The translations under genes and the position numbers were made by a program. The notes below the pieces were generated by a model. It was not told where the DNA came from. It made no database searches and was given only the letters and a program-made list of their open reading frames with translations. A stretch of DNA of 42,019 bases from Candidatus Obscuribacterales bacterium (GTDB lineage Bacteria; Cyanobacteriota; Vampirovibrionia; Obscuribacterales; Obscuribacteraceae): assembly GCA_019747875.1 (NCBI GenBank), contig JAIEQI010000090.1, positions 1-42,019 on the forward strand. The letters are read 5' to 3'. Shown here piece by piece: positions 25,541 to 33,907 of this stretch (position 1 is its first letter; each line of letters opens with the position of its first letter).

Positions 25541-26173
25541 ATGTTTCCTACACCGATGCTGAAATGCAATTCGCCTAGTGTTTTTCTTCAGGTGACATTC
25601 GCATCCTTCATTATGTCATTTGGTCTTTGCATTCAGGTGGGAATTGCTTATCCCGAGTTTCAACAATTCTCCGAGAAGAATTCCGGCCGCACAACTAACT
25701 GTGCAAGCTGTCACGAGAATGCAACAGGTCCGGCGGGGAATGGGTCTGGACAAATCGGCTCGCTTACGATTGAGGAGTTTGCCAAGTTAAATGAGGCACG
25801 AACGGCATTCGAGCCGGGTAAGGATGTTGATAGCCCGATTTTGAACAGATTCGGAGATCTGTTAATTAAGAAGCTTGGTAAAAGGAAGGTGCTCGAAGAT
25901 CGAAAGGAGCCAGCCAAGCTTGCCAGTGATTATGGTTTCCAGAGCGATATCGACCAAGATGGTATACCCGATGCCCAGGAATTTTTGGATGGCACCGATC
26001 CGCAGAACCAGCATCACGGTGACGCTTGGCGACTGTTCGTTGTGAACATTAATCGCTATGCACCGCATATTATCGCGGCAGCCATCGGCGTTTTGCTGCT
26101 TGACTGGGGATTTGCCCGCATGATTGGCGGATTCATGGCGATCAAAAGGGCTCGTAAAAAGCGTTCGACATAG
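25541..26173 (+). CDS. Monohaem cytochrome c with Ca-loop and C-terminal anchor
   Basis: A 210-residue exported protein: a signal peptide or anchor at about 13-36, one haem c site at C54-H58 (CASCHENA), then DIDQDGIPDAQEFLDG at about 136-151, which reads as a calcium-binding thrombospondin-3/EF-like loop. A membrane helix lies at about 175-195. It occupies the position of cytochrome c1 or f relative to the Rieske and cytochrome b genes and may play that part, although it is not homologous in layout. ATG at 25541 has GAGG nine bases upstream, 11 bp after the cytochrome b stop. Confidence 0.85.
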   Translation: MFPTPMLKCNSPSVFLQVTFASFIMSFGLCIQVGIAYPEFQQFSEKNSGRTTNCASCHENATGPAGNGSGQIGSLTIEEFAKLNEARTAFEPGKDVDSPILNRFGDLLIKKLGKRKVLEDRKEPAKLASDYGFQSDIDQDGIPDAQEFLDGTDPQNQHHGDAWRLFVVNINRYAPHIIAAAIGVLLLDWGFARMIGGFMAIKRARKKRST

Positions 26174-26314
26174 ATTCGAGGAAGTATCCATCCCAAGACG
26201 TAGCGAGATCATCCTTACTATCATCCTCTATGTCCATGGCGGGTCTGGTGATCTTCGGGAGAATGTATGAAGCCCAGTCAAATGTTGATGGGCTTGCTTA
26301 TATGAGGCTGAATC

Positions 26315-27970
26315 ATGACTACGTCAATGGAACAACCCACCGCCTACCGGTCAAGCTCGTCAAATAAGGACCTATTGAGTTGGAATCCTGAAGACGAACA
26401 GGAATGGAGAGCTTTTGGAAAAGCAACGGCGTTTCGCAATCTGTGCTGTTCAGTACCTTGTCTGCTCAGTGCTTTTGCTGTGTGGATGTGCTGGGGTGTG
26501 CTGACTGTACAGATGCTGAGTTTGGGCTTTCCCTTTACTCAAGAGCAGCTTTTCACCCTCACCTCCATCGCCGGTTTATCTGGCGCGACGCTGCGAATTC
26601 CGGAGACATTTTTCATTCGCCTGGCTGGTGGACGAAATACAATTTTTCTCACAACAGCACTTTTGCTGACTCCGGTAATCGGTACTGGTATAGCGCTCGG
26701 TAATACTGAAACACCACTTTGGGTTTTCCAGATTCTCGCTTTGCTCTCGGGCATCGGCGGAGGGAATTTTGCCTCATCCATGTCTAACATCAGTTTCTTC
26801 TTCCCTAAGAAGATGCAGGGATTGGCATTAGGTCTGAATGCAGGCCTGGGAAATTTCGGCGTCACATTGATGCAAATGCTGGTACCACTGGCGATGACAC
26901 TTGGCTTTGCCGGTCAAGCGCAAATGACCCTCAAGAGTAGTACCGGACATTTACTCGGTCAGATTCCGGCAGGAGCAGAACTCTATGTTCAAAATGGCTC
27001 ATTTGTTTGGCTGTTTTTACTGGTGCCGCTTTGCTTTTTAAGCTGGGTTTCAATGAACAACATCGGGGACGAGCAGGTCTCACCAAATGTCGGGTCGCCG
27101 CTCACCGCCTTCAGCAAGATATTGGGAATGCTAACTATTGGATTAGTTACTTCAATGGCTGGTCTCTGGTTTATTTTACCGGCGACTCTTGGCGGGTCTG
27201 GATTGGCTATCAGTAAGTGGCTGACGCTCCCCGCGATCGTTTGCTTGACCTTGTTGTTATTGAAATTGATTCCTGGAAAAGTAAACGCGAATCTAAAACG
27301 ACAGTTCAAGATTTTCGGCAACAAGCATACGTGGGTCATGACGATTATATATACCATGACCTTCGGCTCCTTCATCGGCTATGCTGCGGCGTTTCCGCTG
27401 GCAATCAAGATCATTTTTGGATACTCTCACGTTGTTGATGCAAGTGGAGTTGTGCAACACAGTGTCGCGAATCCACATGCGATCAATGCTTTGATGTTTG
27501 CCTGGATGGGTCCATTCATCGGTGCTTTGATAAGACCTATTGGTGGCTGGCTTGCAGATAAATTCGGTGGAGCTAAAGTGACCCAGCTCATGTCGATTAT
27601 GATGGCAGCTGCTGCGCTGGGGGCTGCTTACTTCATGAAACTAGCTTACAATTCTGCAAGTCCAGAGCAATATTTTGCTCCCTTTCTTACACTCTTCCTC
27701 GTGCTATTCATGGCATCTGGAATTGGCAATGGATCGAGTTTCCGAAGTATTGCAGCCATCTTCAACAAAGAGCAGGCTGGACCCGTATTAGGTTGGACAT
27801 CTGCAATAGCTGCATACGGTGCATTCATCATACCGATGGAGTTTGGTGAGCAGATAAAAGCTGGAACACCTGAGTTCGCCTTATATGGATTTGCTTCATT
27901 CTATGCAGTATGCGTTTTCCTTAACTGGTATTGCTATCTCCGCAAAAATTCTGAATTCAAAAATCCTTAG
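26315..27970 (+). CDS. narK: Nitrate/nitrite transporter, NarK family (MFS), E. coli NarK-like
   Basis: A 551-residue major-facilitator protein with 12 predicted helices. The nitrate-family signature lies in GGGNFASSMSNISFFFPKK and GLALGLNAGLGNFG, close to E. coli NarK, a nitrate/nitrite exchanger, and the second signature region is at IRPIGGWLADKFGG. It would import nitrate for NarG and export nitrite. The N-terminal 45 residues are a cytoplasmic extension. GAGG lies seven bases before ATG. It follows the last cytochrome gene after 141 bp, in the same direction, and probably belongs to the operon. A 45-codon frame overlapping its start is not convincing. Confidence 0.93.
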   Translation: MTTSMEQPTAYRSSSSNKDLLSWNPEDEQEWRAFGKATAFRNLCCSVPCLLSAFAVWMCWGVLTVQMLSLGFPFTQEQLFTLTSIAGLSGATLRIPETFFIRLAGGRNTIFLTTALLLTPVIGTGIALGNTETPLWVFQILALLSGIGGGNFASSMSNISFFFPKKMQGLALGLNAGLGNFGVTLMQMLVPLAMTLGFAGQAQMTLKSSTGHLLGQIPAGAELYVQNGSFVWLFLLVPLCFLSWVSMNNIGDEQVSPNVGSPLTAFSKILGMLTIGLVTSMAGLWFILPATLGGSGLAISKWLTLPAIVCLTLLLLKLIPGKVNANLKRQFKIFGNKHTWVMTIIYTMTFGSFIGYAAAFPLAIKIIFGYSHVVDASGVVQHSVANPHAINALMFAWMGPFIGALIRPIGGWLADKFGGAKVTQLMSIMMAAAALGAAYFMKLAYNSASPEQYFAPFLTLFLVLFMASGIGNGSSFRSIAAIFNKEQAGPVLGWTSAIAAYGAFIIPMEFGEQIKAGTPEFALYGFASFYAVCVFLNWYCYLRKNSEFKNP

Positions 27971-28091
27971 CAACTTGCACCGGGCTTAGAGGTACGTGAT
28001 AGAAGCTCATCCAGAGGGCGGTTTCATTTAAGTTACCATCTGGGCTCGACATTGAAACTGCTAAGATCAGTTCATTACTCATGGAGATAAT

Positions 28092-28844
28092 GTGTCTACA
28101 TTTTACTTTGCTCTCTTTATAGTCTATTTTTTTGCTTCCTCCGTTTTTGTGTATTTGGTTTCCCTAACTTTGCTGCCATTCACCCTGTTGGCAGATAAGC
28201 GTCGTCGTCTCCTTCATCGTATGACTAGTGCTTGGGGGCACCACTTCGTAAAATTAAATCGAGGATGGAAATGCCGTTTTGAGAATATCAGCAAATTCAA
28301 AAAAAACGAAACATATGTAATCGTCGCTAATCACCAGTCGATTGCCGATACCTTTTTCCTTGCAGGTATCTGCCGTCCATATAAGTGGGTGTCAAAAGAA
28401 TCATTATTTAGACTCCCTTTTTTTGGTTGGAACATGCATTTGACTCGTTATATTCCAATAAAGCGTGGTGATGCATCGAGCATCAGAAGAATGATGGAAC
28501 AGTGCCGGGATTGGTTGCGGCGGGGCGAGCCAGTATTTATTTTTCCAGAAGGGACCAGATCGGAGTCGGGAGAGTTAGGCAAATTTCGTAGTGGAGCTTT
28601 CCGGCTGGCTGTGGAAACTAACGTCCCAGTATTGCCGGTGGTGATTCATGGGACTGGGGCGATATTGCCAAAGCATAGCAGCGCCTTAAAGCTTAATGCC
28701 GATGTCACTGTGCAAGTGTTGGAACCTGTTGAACCTGGTAAATTCGGACATGATTGTGCTGCGCTTAAGGAGTACGTTCGTACTATCATGAAAAATGCAT
28801 TGTCCGAACTCGAGAGGAATGAACAAAAAGTGGAAGGAAAATGA
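28092..28844 (+). CDS. 1-acyl-glycerol-3-phosphate acyltransferase (PlsC-like)
   Basis: A 250-residue membrane-associated acyltransferase of phospholipid synthesis. An N-terminal membrane helix (about 5-30) precedes the catalytic NHQSIADTFF (the HX4D motif), followed by the FPEGTRS block and PVLPVVIHGTG. The family transfers an acyl group to lysophosphatidate. The start is GTG with GGAG a few bases upstream; ATG two bases earlier is in another frame. Its last four bases overlap the next start (ATGA), so it is coupled to the flavoprotein gene that follows. Confidence 0.88.
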   Translation: MSTFYFALFIVYFFASSVFVYLVSLTLLPFTLLADKRRRLLHRMTSAWGHHFVKLNRGWKCRFENISKFKKNETYVIVANHQSIADTFFLAGICRPYKWVSKESLFRLPFFGWNMHLTRYIPIKRGDASSIRRMMEQCRDWLRRGEPVFIFPEGTRSESGELGKFRSGAFRLAVETNVPVLPVVIHGTGAILPKHSSALKLNADVTVQVLEPVEPGKFGHDCAALKEYVRTIMKNALSELERNEQKVEGK

Positions 28845-30304
28845 AATTACCAGATTTGATTCAAGGTGGAATGGGAGTCGGTGTCTCCGGTTGGCAGTTG
28901 GCGAGAGCTGTTTCGCGGGCTGGTCAGCTCGGAGTCGTCTCGGGCACGATGCTGGACAATGTTTTTGCAAGACGTTTGCAGCTTGGCGATGCTGACGGCC
29001 ATATGCGTAGAGCCAGCGCCTATTTCCCAGATCAGAAACTAGCCGAAAGAGTTGTGCGCCGTTACTTTATTGCAGGCGGTAAAGAACCAGGCGAACCATT
29101 CAAAAACGTGCCTATGTTTGCTCTTGTGCCGGCCATCGACCTGGTCGAGCTGACAATTCTTGCTAATTTCGTAGAAGTTTTTTTAGCAAGGGAAGGTCAT
29201 GACGGAATCGTAGGTATCAATTTACTGGAAAAAATTCAGTTGCCCACATTACCATCGCTTTATGGTGCTATGTTGGCCGGAGTTGACTACGTTCTTATGG
29301 GGGCTGGCATTCCAAAGGCGATTCCTGGGATTCTCGATCGTTTGAGTGATCATGAAAATGTTTCTTTACGGATCGATGCATCCCCCGATGAGAACGGAGA
29401 TCGCCTGTTGCTTGAAACTTCTTTTCGCCCTTTCGAAAATCTAAAGTCGATCAAGCTAAAGCGGCCGCGATTCCTTGCTGTGGTGTCTTCACAGGCTCTC
29501 GCCATGAATCTGGCAAAAAAATCATCTGGTCGAGTAGATGGTTTCGTAGTAGAGAATCATACGGCCGGTGGACATAATGCCCCTCCGCGTGGAGCCATGC
29601 ATTTAGATAAAAATGGGGAGCCTGTCTACGGTCCACGCGATATCGCAGATTTGAAAGAGCTATCGAAATTGGATCTGCCGTTCTGGCTTGCAGGCTCATT
29701 TGGTAGCCCGCAAAAATTTCAGGAAGCTAAATTAGCCGGTGCAGCAGGGGTGCAGGTGGGGACACCGTTTGCCTTTTGCCAGGAGTCGGGCATCGATTCG
29801 GATTTCAAGAAATCCGTTATCTCAAACCTGCTTGCCGGCTCAAACGATGTTTTTACTGATCCAAAAGCTTCTGCCTGTGGCTATCCTTTTAAGATATTGC
29901 AGTTGCCGGGCTCCTTGTCAGATCTCGGCATATTTCAGAATCGCGAAAGAGTTTGCGACTTAGGGTACCTGCGCACTGCGTACCGGACGAAGGATGGCAA
30001 AATTGGTTGGCGTTGCCCTGCAGAACGAGAAGATGATTATCTGAAGAAAGGCGGAGAATATTCTGAAACAGACTGCCGAATGTGTCTGTGTAACGGTCTT
30101 TTGTCTACGATTGGTCTAGGGCAAGTTCGCCAAAGGCAAGTCGAACCGCCCTTGCTTACAGCCGGCAAAGAGCTCCAGTTGATAAAAGTGTTTGTTCATC
30201 AAGAGAAGCTCAGCTACAGCGCTAGCGAGGTCGTTCAATATATCTTAGGTGGAAATGTCTGCCCAGCTGGATGTGTAGCTGACTCCGCGAAATCCCTTAA
30301 CTAA
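28841..30304 (+). CDS. PfaD/nitronate-monooxygenase-like flavoprotein
   Basis: A 487-residue TIM-barrel FMN protein of the 2-nitropropane dioxygenase/PfaD group. Landmarks are QGGMGVGVSGWQLARAVS at the start, GVDYVLMGAGIP, the FMN loop ENHTAGGHNAPPRG and AGAAGVQVGTPFAF. The C-terminal third holds several cysteines (CRMCLC and CPAGC), which may bind metal. PfaD serves as an enoyl reductase in polyunsaturated fatty-acid synthases, while nitronate monooxygenases oxidise alkyl nitronates. Coupling to a PlsC-like acyltransferase favours a lipid role; the nar surroundings leave the nitro-compound role open. I cannot decide between them. Confidence 0.82.
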   Translation: MKLPDLIQGGMGVGVSGWQLARAVSRAGQLGVVSGTMLDNVFARRLQLGDADGHMRRASAYFPDQKLAERVVRRYFIAGGKEPGEPFKNVPMFALVPAIDLVELTILANFVEVFLAREGHDGIVGINLLEKIQLPTLPSLYGAMLAGVDYVLMGAGIPKAIPGILDRLSDHENVSLRIDASPDENGDRLLLETSFRPFENLKSIKLKRPRFLAVVSSQALAMNLAKKSSGRVDGFVVENHTAGGHNAPPRGAMHLDKNGEPVYGPRDIADLKELSKLDLPFWLAGSFGSPQKFQEAKLAGAAGVQVGTPFAFCQESGIDSDFKKSVISNLLAGSNDVFTDPKASACGYPFKILQLPGSLSDLGIFQNRERVCDLGYLRTAYRTKDGKIGWRCPAEREDDYLKKGGEYSETDCRMCLCNGLLSTIGLGQVRQRQVEPPLLTAGKELQLIKVFVHQEKLSYSASEVVQYILGGNVCPAGCVADSAKSLN

Positions 30305-30424
30305 TAGACTAGTTCGGCTCCCGGAATCTGCCGCTTGCGGGGGGAAACAATGAAACAATAGTCCTCTAGATGGAGGTTTGGTGGCCTTAATACTGCTACA
30401 AACAGGATAAGGAGGTGATGAAAA

Positions 30425-30952
30425 ATGAAAATAATAATTTTCTTGGATGGATCTCCTGAATCCTTAGTTGCAACCGAATTGGCTTCCAAGCTTGCAAGTG
30501 AAGGCAAACACACGTTACATGCTGAGACTTTAATCGATCACAGTTTGATCAGGGCTTTGACAGGCTTTCAGGGATATGCAGGTCTTTGCGGCAGTGGTGT
30601 ATTTTTGGAAGCCCACGACAAGATTGAGCGGGCTTTGAGAGAACTCAAGGAATCCATTTTGATGTCCTTTGCTGCACGCACGGAAGGAAAAGGTTTCAGC
30701 GTTGAATGCGGGACAAAGGAAGGTAATTGGAAGGAGCTGATCGACTCAATGTCCTCACCTGAAGTGATCCATGTACTTACGGAAGAAATGCTTTCCAGCA
30801 AGAAAGTGTCTTGCCCCACAATAGTGATTGCTAACAAGGGTAGGCTTGAGTTGCTTGGAACTGGAAATTTGACAAGCTATCTATTGAATTTCCTGGACCG
30901 AAACTTTCCAGAATTGGAGGTTGGTTTACCCAGACTGATGGAGGTCGCCTGA
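30425..30952 (+). CDS. UspA-like small protein
   Basis: A 175-residue soluble alpha/beta protein. It opens with MKIIIFLDGSPESLVATELA, the first strand and helix typical of universal stress proteins, and later alternates strands and helices in the same fold, but the ATP-binding G-2X-G-9X-G segment is not clearly visible. The ribosome site AAGGAGGTGA is a full match to the 16S tail, so it should be well translated. A GC-rich terminator follows at 30975. The assignment is tentative. Confidence 0.5.
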   Translation: MKIIIFLDGSPESLVATELASKLASEGKHTLHAETLIDHSLIRALTGFQGYAGLCGSGVFLEAHDKIERALRELKESILMSFAARTEGKGFSVECGTKEGNWKELIDSMSSPEVIHVLTEEMLSSKKVSCPTIVIANKGRLELLGTGNLTSYLLNFLDRNFPELEVGLPRLMEVA

Positions 30953-30974
30953 AATTGAACTGCTTAACAGGTCG

Positions 30975-31006
30975 GTGCGCGGATTAGAACCCGCGCACTT
31001 TGTTTC
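30975..31006 (+). terminator. Rho-independent terminator
   Basis: A perfect 8-bp stem, GTGCGCGG with CCGCGCAC, around an 8-base loop, followed by TTTGTTTC. It lies 23 bp beyond the UspA-like stop codon and before the convergent TPR gene. The T-run is on the plus strand, so it ends the plus-strand unit. Confidence 0.85.
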
Positions 31007-31027
31007 ATAAAAGATTGGAAGCTGTTG

Positions 31028-32137
31028 TTAAGCAGGCAAGGGCAGCAGCGATAAGTCTTCGGTCAGTCCAAGACGCTTGAAGATCAGTTTCATTGATTGT
31101 TGATCTGCTTTTCCCAGATGGCCGACTTCAAAAGACTCAATTCCTGCTTGGCAGAATTTCATCGCCTCTGATGAGCATTTCTTTTGACAATAGACTTGAG
31201 CTATTGCGCGAAATTGTTCGCTTAGTTCCGATTCAACATGGAAGTCACCGTTAAGCAAATTCGCTTGCCGGCAGCGTAGCTGGCCTTCGTCAGAATTGCC
31301 TTCCATGCAGAGCAAGTATCCCAGTTGCCGCAATACTTCAGTCTTGTCGTCATTTGAAATGTTGCTGTCCGACAGGATCTCCTCATAAATCTCTTTTGCT
31401 TCGTTAAGCTTATTCAAGTGCAGGGCAAAAAGGCCAAGAACCGCTAACTTGTCTCTGGCCGAGCTGCTTTCCTCTATCATTTGCTCAACGTATTCTTTCA
31501 GTGATCTTTCTGCCTCATAATAATTGCCATTGAGCCAGTGAAGTGCAGTTAGCCTCAGCAGATTCTTTAGTCGTAGATTTGCAGGCAGAAAAGCTCGTTG
31601 CCGGAAGCGGCATCGTAGATCCTTTTGAATCTCTATGCCGAGTTTCCAGTGAGTTTGCCTTAGAGACTGTATGTACGTGTCCTCATAAAAGGAGAGATCA
31701 AGCTGCAACTGATTTGCTTTTGCCAACATCCATGCTTTTCCATAAAAATCACTTGCGAGATCTAGCTTTCTTAAATCACAATAGCTATTGGCCAATAAGT
31801 GAAAGAGTTTCGCTTTCAATTCTGCCTTTCGATCCAGATCAGACTCAACTAACTGGAAAGATCTTAGAAGCAGTTCGGCCGAGCGCAAAGATTCACCATG
31901 CTGTCGCGCTTCAATTGATTCTTCGATTAGCTCGTAAACGCTTTCCGAATTTTGCTTTTGCATATCGCACCACCAGAAGGTATTGTTATCGTTTAATTGA
32001 AGATTTTTTTGAAGCTTAGCTGGTCTCATATCGGTATCTAAGTACAACCTATCACAGTTCAGTCTGGCCAAATTGGTATCAAAAATGTAACAACCTTTGG
32101 TATGTAGCAGGCGCGTTTTAGGGATCTCATGACTCAT
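31028..32137 (-). CDS. TPR-repeat protein, cytoplasmic
   Basis: A 369-residue helical protein with tetratricopeptide-like repeats through most of its length, for example FHLLANSYCDLRKLDLASDF and YYEAERSLKEYVEQ-type segments, and no signal peptide. TPR proteins are scaffolds or regulators; the neighbour could be anything. The ATG at 32137 has AAGGA seven bases upstream; a second plausible start at 31963 (MQKQNSESVYEL) would remove a 58-residue Leu/Asn-rich head. It is convergent with the UspA-like gene and divergent from the second narK. Confidence 0.65.
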   Translation of the reverse strand: MSHEIPKTRLLHTKGCYIFDTNLARLNCDRLYLDTDMRPAKLQKNLQLNDNNTFWWCDMQKQNSESVYELIEESIEARQHGESLRSAELLLRSFQLVESDLDRKAELKAKLFHLLANSYCDLRKLDLASDFYGKAWMLAKANQLQLDLSFYEDTYIQSLRQTHWKLGIEIQKDLRCRFRQRAFLPANLRLKNLLRLTALHWLNGNYYEAERSLKEYVEQMIEESSSARDKLAVLGLFALHLNKLNEAKEIYEEILSDSNISNDDKTEVLRQLGYLLCMEGNSDEGQLRCRQANLLNGDFHVESELSEQFRAIAQVYCQKKCSSEAMKFCQAGIESFEVGHLGKADQQSMKLIFKRLGLTEDLSLLPLPA

Positions 32138-32234
32138 CCTTTTGAATGATCAGAATGCTCTTTTAGAACGAAGAAACACGACAATAAAGAAACGACAATT
32201 ATTTGATGACCGGCACTAACAGTAAGGAAACCAG

Positions 32235-33890
32235 ATGTCCGAGAAGTCAAAAGCCATCTCCGTTCTTGTAGCAAACACCTCCGCTTTCATTGTTTGTTTT
32301 GCTTGTTGGATGCTATATGGAGTCTTGATCACATTCCTGGTTGATTCAGGCTTGTATAAATGGGACGCCGCACAGATGGGCTGGTTGATCGGTATTCCGG
32401 TGCTCACCGGCTCAATCATGCGTTTGCCGATTGGTGTTCTTACGGACAGATTCGGTGGGCGCCCCGTATTTGCAATTCTGATGCTAGTAAGTGCGCTCTG
32501 TATGTATTGCGTCAGTCTATGCAATTCTTATATAGAGTTTTTGATTGCCGGACTTGGCTTTGGCCTTTCAGGTGCATCATTTGCTGTCGGCATCGCTTAT
32601 ACTTCAGTTTGCTTTCCGAAGACGCAGCAGGGCACTGCGTTGGGAATTTTCGGCGCCGGAAATGCAGGAGCTTCGATTACCACTTTGTGTGCTCCGCTGC
32701 TTCTGTCTCACCTGACTGGAGGCATGCAACATCTTGAAGGGTGGAGGACTCTGCCTCAAATTTATGCTGTCGTTCTTGTGCTTACAACGATAATGTTCTG
32801 GCTGTTGACTTTTCCGAAAAAGGCAAACAAGCAAGGGGTCACGATTATGCAGCAGTTAGCGCCTTTGAAGGAACTGCGAGTTTGGCGTTTTGGACTCTAC
32901 TACTTCTTCGTGTTCGGCGGTTTCGTAGCATTGGCTCAGTGGCTTGTGCCCTATTACTTGAATGTTTATGGAATGACCCTTGCGATGGCCGGATTGATGG
33001 CCAGTATCTTTAGCCTGCCCTCTGGAGTTATACGAGCATTAGGTGGGTGGTTGTCGGATAAATTCGGCGCACGTTCGGTTATGTATGCGGTCTTACTGTC
33101 CTGTCTCGTTTCAGCAATTTTTCTTTCGATTCCGCGAATGGACATCGAATCGCCTGGTCAGGGACTAATGGCACTGAAGAAGGGAGTTGTTAGATCCGTA
33201 AGTTCCAGCGAAATCGTTGTTGACGACAAGCACTATGTTTTGCGTGATCGCCAAAACGAAAAGATTTTAACGATTTTCAAAGATAGCAAAGAGACGATCA
33301 TCTGGCCGACATTTTCATCGTGGCAAGATCCTGTCGTCAAAGTAGGCGATTCTGTATCGAAGAAACAGTTGTTGGCACGAGGTGTTACGCATATCTTTTT
33401 TCAGGCTAACGTCTGGATCTTCACAATTCTTGTGCTGATCATGGGTGTAATGACCGGCATTGGGAAAGCTGCCGTATACAAGCATATTCCTGACTATTTC
33501 CCGAATGATGTCGGAGTAGTCGGGGGAATCGTCGGTGTGATCGGTGGGCTCGGTGGATTCGTTGGACCGATCCTATTTGGTGCCATGCTTCAGGAAACCG
33601 GAATTTGGACAACTTGTTGGATGTTCTTTGCTGCATTGTCTGCTGTTTGTTTGGTATGGATGCACGCAACAATAAGCAAAATGATGAACCTGCAAGCGCC
33701 GCAGTTGAAGAACAGCATCGAGAATACTGCCTATAGCATTGAGGGAATTATGCAGCAGCAGGATAGTGCTGCCGCCTCCGGGCCGATCGGGAGCCTTTCT
33801 TTTGCAAGCGAACCTGCAGGCCGATCGGCCTCACCGTACCAAGATCAGAATCCAGTGAACATAGAAAAGCTAATTGATACATCAGCATGA
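32235..33890 (+). CDS. Second NarK-family nitrate transporter with periplasmic insert
   Basis: A 551-residue MFS protein with 12 predicted helices and NarK signatures GASFAVGIAYTSVCFPKTQQ and GIFGAGNAGASITT, closer to the type I (nitrate/proton symport) NarK group than the one at 26315. Between helices 9 and 10 (residues about 300-392) lies a soluble insert with a beta pattern (GVVRSVSSSEIVVDDKHYVL, then VVKVGDSVSKKQLLARG) like a barrel-sandwich hybrid domain; by topology it faces the periplasm. The C-terminal 60 residues are Ser/Ala/Gln-rich. Its stop overlaps the next frame (ATGA). Direct repeats of ACGACAAT lie at 32178 and 32192, upstream. Confidence 0.9.
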   Translation: MSEKSKAISVLVANTSAFIVCFACWMLYGVLITFLVDSGLYKWDAAQMGWLIGIPVLTGSIMRLPIGVLTDRFGGRPVFAILMLVSALCMYCVSLCNSYIEFLIAGLGFGLSGASFAVGIAYTSVCFPKTQQGTALGIFGAGNAGASITTLCAPLLLSHLTGGMQHLEGWRTLPQIYAVVLVLTTIMFWLLTFPKKANKQGVTIMQQLAPLKELRVWRFGLYYFFVFGGFVALAQWLVPYYLNVYGMTLAMAGLMASIFSLPSGVIRALGGWLSDKFGARSVMYAVLLSCLVSAIFLSIPRMDIESPGQGLMALKKGVVRSVSSSEIVVDDKHYVLRDRQNEKILTIFKDSKETIIWPTFSSWQDPVVKVGDSVSKKQLLARGVTHIFFQANVWIFTILVLIMGVMTGIGKAAVYKHIPDYFPNDVGVVGGIVGVIGGLGGFVGPILFGAMLQETGIWTTCWMFFAALSAVCLVWMHATISKMMNLQAPQLKNSIENTAYSIEGIMQQQDSAAASGPIGSLSFASEPAGRSASPYQDQNPVNIEKLIDTSA

Positions 33891-33907
33891 TCTCTTCCGG
33901 AGTGTCC

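Noticed and set aside
26230..26367. 45-codon open frame overlapping the narK start
   Set aside because: It has no ribosome site, overlaps the well-supported narK start in another frame, and the hydrophobic stretch is short. A small membrane peptide cannot be excluded but is not supported.
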